Of a DNA stretch of 9,731 nt, positions 8,167 to 9,731 are shown piece by piece. Every line of letters starts with the position of its first letter. The first letter of the stretch is position 1. Position numbers and translations under genes: made by a program. The notes below the pieces were generated by a model. The model did not search any database, had not been told where the DNA came from, and worked only from the letters and a program-made list of their open reading frames with translations. The stretch is from Bacteroidales bacterium (GTDB taxonomy: Bacteria; Bacteroidota; Bacteroidia; Bacteroidales; P3), in the NCBI GenBank assembly GCA_017647065.1, contig JAGCLI010000216.1, positions 1 through 9,731 on the forward strand, given 5' to 3'.

Positions 8167-8278
8167 GAAAAGAAGACCCAGACTCTTAAAATGAAGAACG
8201 CCCCTCAAGTATGCTGTCTTTCGACTCGCCTGAGAGGCTTATTATCTCTAATATATAACTATATTGTCGCCTTAATGT
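8167..8278 (-). ncRNA. Candidate structured small RNA downstream of the abi gene (abiF-type RNA)
   Basis: A promoter at 8283-8312 should start an RNA near 8278 running on the minus strand towards the flippase end. Elements seen in order are: a 6-bp A/U hairpin (8265-8260 with 8255-8250, loop GUUA); an 8-bp stem, GCCUCUCA (8238-8231) with UGAGGGGC (8207-8200), including one G-U pair; inside it a hairpin with a GAAA tetraloop (GUCGAAAGAC, 8225-8216); and a final weak hairpin with a U/C-rich tail. The G-U pair becomes a C-A mismatch on the plus strand, which supports the minus strand as the RNA. The 40 nt at 8199-8238 are 60% G+C in a very AT-rich background. GCCUCUCAGGC (8238-8228) could fold as a competing small hairpin. 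From memory, conserved structured RNAs near abiF genes have been reported, and an AbiF-RNA toxin-antitoxin function has been proposed. Membership here rests on position and fold, not on alignment. The 3' end is uncertain. Confidence 0.6.
8173..8187 (-). terminator. Weak terminator-like hairpin at the end of the candidate RNA
   Basis: On the minus strand AAGA (8187-8184) can pair with UCUU (8176-8173), followed by CUUUUCUUAUUUCUUU running into the flippase 3' end. The stem is only 4 bp and competes with UUCUU-AAGAG pairing just upstream, so the end point is unsure. Confidence 0.3.
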
Positions 8279-8282
8279 TTTG

Positions 8283-8312
8283 CAAAAGTAAACATTTTTT
8301 TACAATTGGCAA
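8283..8312 (-). promoter_or_regulatory. Promoter of the candidate ncRNA (TTG-N19-TACTTTTG)
   Basis: The minus strand has TTG at 8312-8310, a 19-nt spacer, and TACTTTTG at 8290-8283. Both boxes and the spacing match the Bacteroidota -33/-7 consensus; it is the best-formed promoter in the window. It begins 18 nt after the abi stop codon and no gene follows on that strand before the flippase antisense, so it implies a dedicated non-coding transcript. Confidence 0.7.
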
Positions 8313-8330
8313 TAGTAATTTTAGAAAAAA

Positions 8331-9290
8331 TTACATTTTCCATATATTTTCACGTTGCCAATCATTAGGAAATCCCATTGAATTAATATTTACAAAATTT
8401 TTATACTCATTTAGAAGTTCTATTAAACGCCCTTTGAATTGTGATGAGGGATTTGCAGTTTGCAATAAGTAGTTTAACATACATAAAAAGTAGTAAATCT
8501 TACTTCTTTGCACTATATGTGGATTACTAATCCACACTAAACATTTTGAAAACGAAAGCTTTTCTGGAACTATATTTAAATCTCTATTCCAAAGTCTTGC
8601 ATGATGAGCACAGATATTACGAACGTAATTGATTGCATGCAACCATGAACAAAACGTTTTTTCGGGTAAAGCAAAATAAGAGGCTATATTAACCCTATCC
8701 ACACGATGTTTCAATCCACTACAAATACGAGATAGATGATTAAAATACATTATTTCTACACTCATCCACGAAGGAGGATTTATAGGATCATTGTATTTAT
8801 TTTTGTAATGTTGTATAAATACTTCTGCTTTATTGTTATGTAATTGTTCTCTTATGTGATTTTGAATATCTTCGTAAGGATTAAACCTTACATTGCTTCC
8901 ATCTCGGAGTGTTTTTGTTGTTGGAGATTTGAATATAGTTGAATCGTCTTGCCAATGCGAGCCATATTTATGACTTAACTGATAAATAATTTGCGTTCTT
9001 ATAGAAATTTCTAATCGTTCAATAGCATCAAAAACAAGAAGACGTAGTTTGCGATCAAAAACATATAGATTGTATATATTTTCCCAAGTAGTTCCTTCTT
9101 TAAATTCATCTATAATAATATCATTTTCATCTTTTTTCTTATATGGTAACATATAAGCACTTAAACGATAATAACTAATATTTGCAAGTTGTTTTTCTGC
9201 ACGTTGCTCATTAGCAAAAATTAATCCCCTTGATTTTAATAACTTTACTTGTTCTGTATATTTTAGTGGAGGTTTTGCGTATTGTTCCAT
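8331..9290 (-). CDS. Abi_2 family (AbiD/AbiF-like) abortive-infection HEPN protein
   Basis: A 319-residue protein from the ATG at 9290, matching the usual 300-330 of the Abi_2 family. The N-terminus KPPLKYTEQVKLLKSRGL (6-23) is the family's typical opening. The conserved middle DRKLRLLVFDAIERLEISIR (79-98) follows, then GSHW (110-113). R224-N-I-C-A-H229, in the stretch YVRNICAHHARLWNRDL, is an R-x4-H HEPN motif, the catalytic pair of many RNA-cleaving toxins and of Cas13. The likely role is phage-triggered RNA cleavage causing growth arrest, by analogy with lactococcal AbiD/AbiF; the target is unknown. The frame is open further upstream (ATGs at 9302 and 9491). The 9491 start would run through the direct repeat and promoter and is rejected; 9302 would leave a leader of only about 6 nt. 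A candidate structured RNA with its own promoter lies directly downstream, and both sit between direct repeats. Confidence 0.9.
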   Translation of the reverse strand: MEQYAKPPLKYTEQVKLLKSRGLIFANEQRAEKQLANISYYRLSAYMLPYKKKDENDIIIDEFKEGTTWENIYNLYVFDRKLRLLVFDAIERLEISIRTQIIYQLSHKYGSHWQDDSTIFKSPTTKTLRDGSNVRFNPYEDIQNHIREQLHNNKAEVFIQHYKNKYNDPINPPSWMSVEIMYFNHLSRICSGLKHRVDRVNIASYFALPEKTFCSWLHAINYVRNICAHHARLWNRDLNIVPEKLSFSKCLVWISNPHIVQRSKIYYFLCMLNYLLQTANPSSQFKGRLIELLNEYKNFVNINSMGFPNDWQRENIWKM

Positions 9291-9312
9291 ATTTACACTC
9301 ATTATTAGAGTG

Positions 9313-9346
9313 CAAATATAGTATTTTATTACAATATAAAAACAAA
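9313..9346 (-). promoter_or_regulatory. Probable promoter of the abi gene
   Basis: The minus strand has TATATTTG (9320-9313), matching TAnnTTTG, with TTTG at 9346-9343 upstream (22-nt spacer, slightly long). The predicted start near 9308 gives an 18-nt leader to the ATG at 9290. The promoter lies inside the repeat-bounded segment, so the cassette brings its own transcription signal. Confidence 0.55.
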
Positions 9347-9362
9347 ATATAAACAAATACCT

Positions 9363-9391
9363 CTTTTTCTTGGACATAAAGAAAGCGTTAA
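9363..9391 (+). repeat. Right copy of direct repeat (duplicated flippase 3' end)
   Basis: Identical over 29 nt to 8130-8158. Read on the plus strand it encodes FFLDIKKALIK and a TAG stop at 9397-9399, against FFLDIKKALKK and TAA in the gene. Nothing upstream of it on the plus strand resembles the rest of a flippase, so it is an isolated fragment 1233 bp from the original. Confidence 0.95.
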
Positions 9392-9615
9392 TAAAATAGA
9401 ATCGCCACGAATTTTCGTATGTAAACAAAATTTCTATAAATTTAACGCCGAATGCTTGCGATATTTTCAAGTCTAAAATTTCCGTTCGCAAATATTGAAA
9501 TTATAAGCCCTTGACTAAAAAGCAGTAAATCAACGACTTAATTTTTTAAAGCCCGATTTTTGTCCAAAAAAGTCTTTGATTTTTGCGATTTTTTCGCTGT
9601 TTTTTTCAAAAAAAA
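9392..9615 (+). other. AT-rich intergenic stretch without a recognised gene
   Basis: I find no convincing coding frame, RNA gene or clear terminator here. Frames are short, and the minus-strand frame that enters it from abi is only an upstream extension of that gene. Scattered cttgat/cgattttt words in the second half (from about 9550) look like decayed units of the repeat that follows. Confidence 0.5.
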
Positions 9616-9731
9616 CCTTGATTTAGAATTTTTTATCCTTGATTTAATTTTTTCTATCCTTGATTTAGAAATTTCTAAACGAGCTTTTCGTAAAATAAAG
9701 TCCGATTTTCTGAAAAATTACCCTTGATTTC
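9616..9731 (+). repeat. Degenerate 21-bp-period repeat with core CCTTGATTT
   Basis: CCTTGATTTA begins at 9616, 9637 and 9658, exactly 21 bp apart, with similar A/T tails (GAATTTTTTAT, ATTTTTTCTAT, GAAATTTCTAA). A further CCTTGATTT begins at 9722, and TCCGATTTTCTG at 9701 looks like a decayed unit. The window ends inside the array. The function is unknown. Confidence 0.75.

Larger units (their letters stand above)
8159..9391 (-). mobile_element. Putative mobile defence cassette: abi gene plus structured RNA, bounded by 29-nt direct repeats
   Basis: The 1204 bp between the two direct repeats (8159-9362), plus the right copy, hold exactly one unit: abi promoter, abi gene, ncRNA promoter and RNA. 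There is no recombinase, transposase or terminal inverted repeat. The duplicated sequence is the end of the host flippase gene, and the flippase frame stays intact. The distal copy would still encode FFLDIKKALIK and a stop. This resembles islands that insert at the 3' end of a gene and leave a copy of the attachment site at the far end. A tandem duplication followed by loss, or homologous exchange between variants of this locus, would also fit. Its nature as a mobile unit is inference; the repeat itself is seen directly. Confidence 0.55.

Noticed and set aside
8228..8238. Plus-strand hairpin GCCTGAGAGGC followed by TTATTATC as a flippase terminator
   Set aside because: The stem is only 4 bp, the tail is interrupted by A, and it is better explained as part of the minus-strand RNA stem. 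It may contribute weakly, but I do not annotate it.
8191..8472. 93-codon plus-strand open frame starting MKNAPQVCCLSTRL
   Set aside because: It lies antisense to the candidate RNA, its promoter and the abi 3' end, and its protein is rich in Cys, Phe and Arg with no family resemblance. It is a shadow frame.
8130..9391. Insertion sequence
   Set aside because: There is no transposase and no terminal inverted repeats, and the 29-nt flanking repeats are far longer than usual target-site duplications.
9291..9491. N-terminal extension of the abi protein from the ATG at 9491
   Set aside because: The extra 67 residues would be read through the right direct repeat and the TATATTTG promoter box, and the family normally begins near KPPL..Y..Q. 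The start at 9290 fits better.
9616..9731. CRISPR array
   Set aside because: The repeat unit and period are 21 bp with no unique spacers, only A/T-rich tails that resemble each other, and there are no cas genes in the window.

Overview
The window looks like chromosomal DNA of an AT-rich, anaerobic member of the Bacteroidota, probably Bacteroidales-like. Three things point there. Several genes have a TAnnTTTG -7 box, the Bacteroidota housekeeping promoter element, just upstream. The peptidase has an 'FAQ' signal-peptide cleavage site and a C-terminal outer-membrane barrel. A very long, two-module acyl-CoA dehydratase activase implies oxygen-sensitive metabolism. The species cannot be named from sequence alone.

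Layout. Positions 1-3205 (minus) hold the first 1068 codons of the giant activase-type Fe-S ATPase; its 3' end lies beyond the left edge. A TetR-family regulator (3213-3824, minus) sits 7 nt upstream of it in the same operon and has a perfect 9-4-9 palindrome over its probable transcription start. A strong AT-rich hairpin separates this operon from tyrS (3966-5246, minus). A 75-bp divergent promoter region then leads to a plus-strand pair: a secreted M28 metallopeptidase carrying a C-terminal beta-barrel (5322-6719), and a polysaccharide flippase (6727-8166).

The most interesting part is 8130-9391. The last 29 nt of the flippase coding match (8130-8158) recur exactly at 9363-9391. The 1204 bp between the copies hold only a complete two-component unit on the minus strand: an Abi_2/AbiF-like HEPN protein (8331-9290) with its own promoter, and just behind it a GC-rich, stem-loop-forming intergenic segment with a well-formed Bacteroidota promoter (TTG-N19-TACTTTTG). 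I read this as a small mobile anti-phage or toxin-antitoxin cassette, protein plus structured RNA, inserted behind the flippase. The two components resemble the AbiF/ncRNA arrangement proposed as a relative of Cas13 systems. The RNA and the cassette boundaries are inferences from sequence.

Beyond the cassette, 9392-9731 has no convincing gene. It ends in a degenerate 21-bp-period repeat with core CCTTGATTT.
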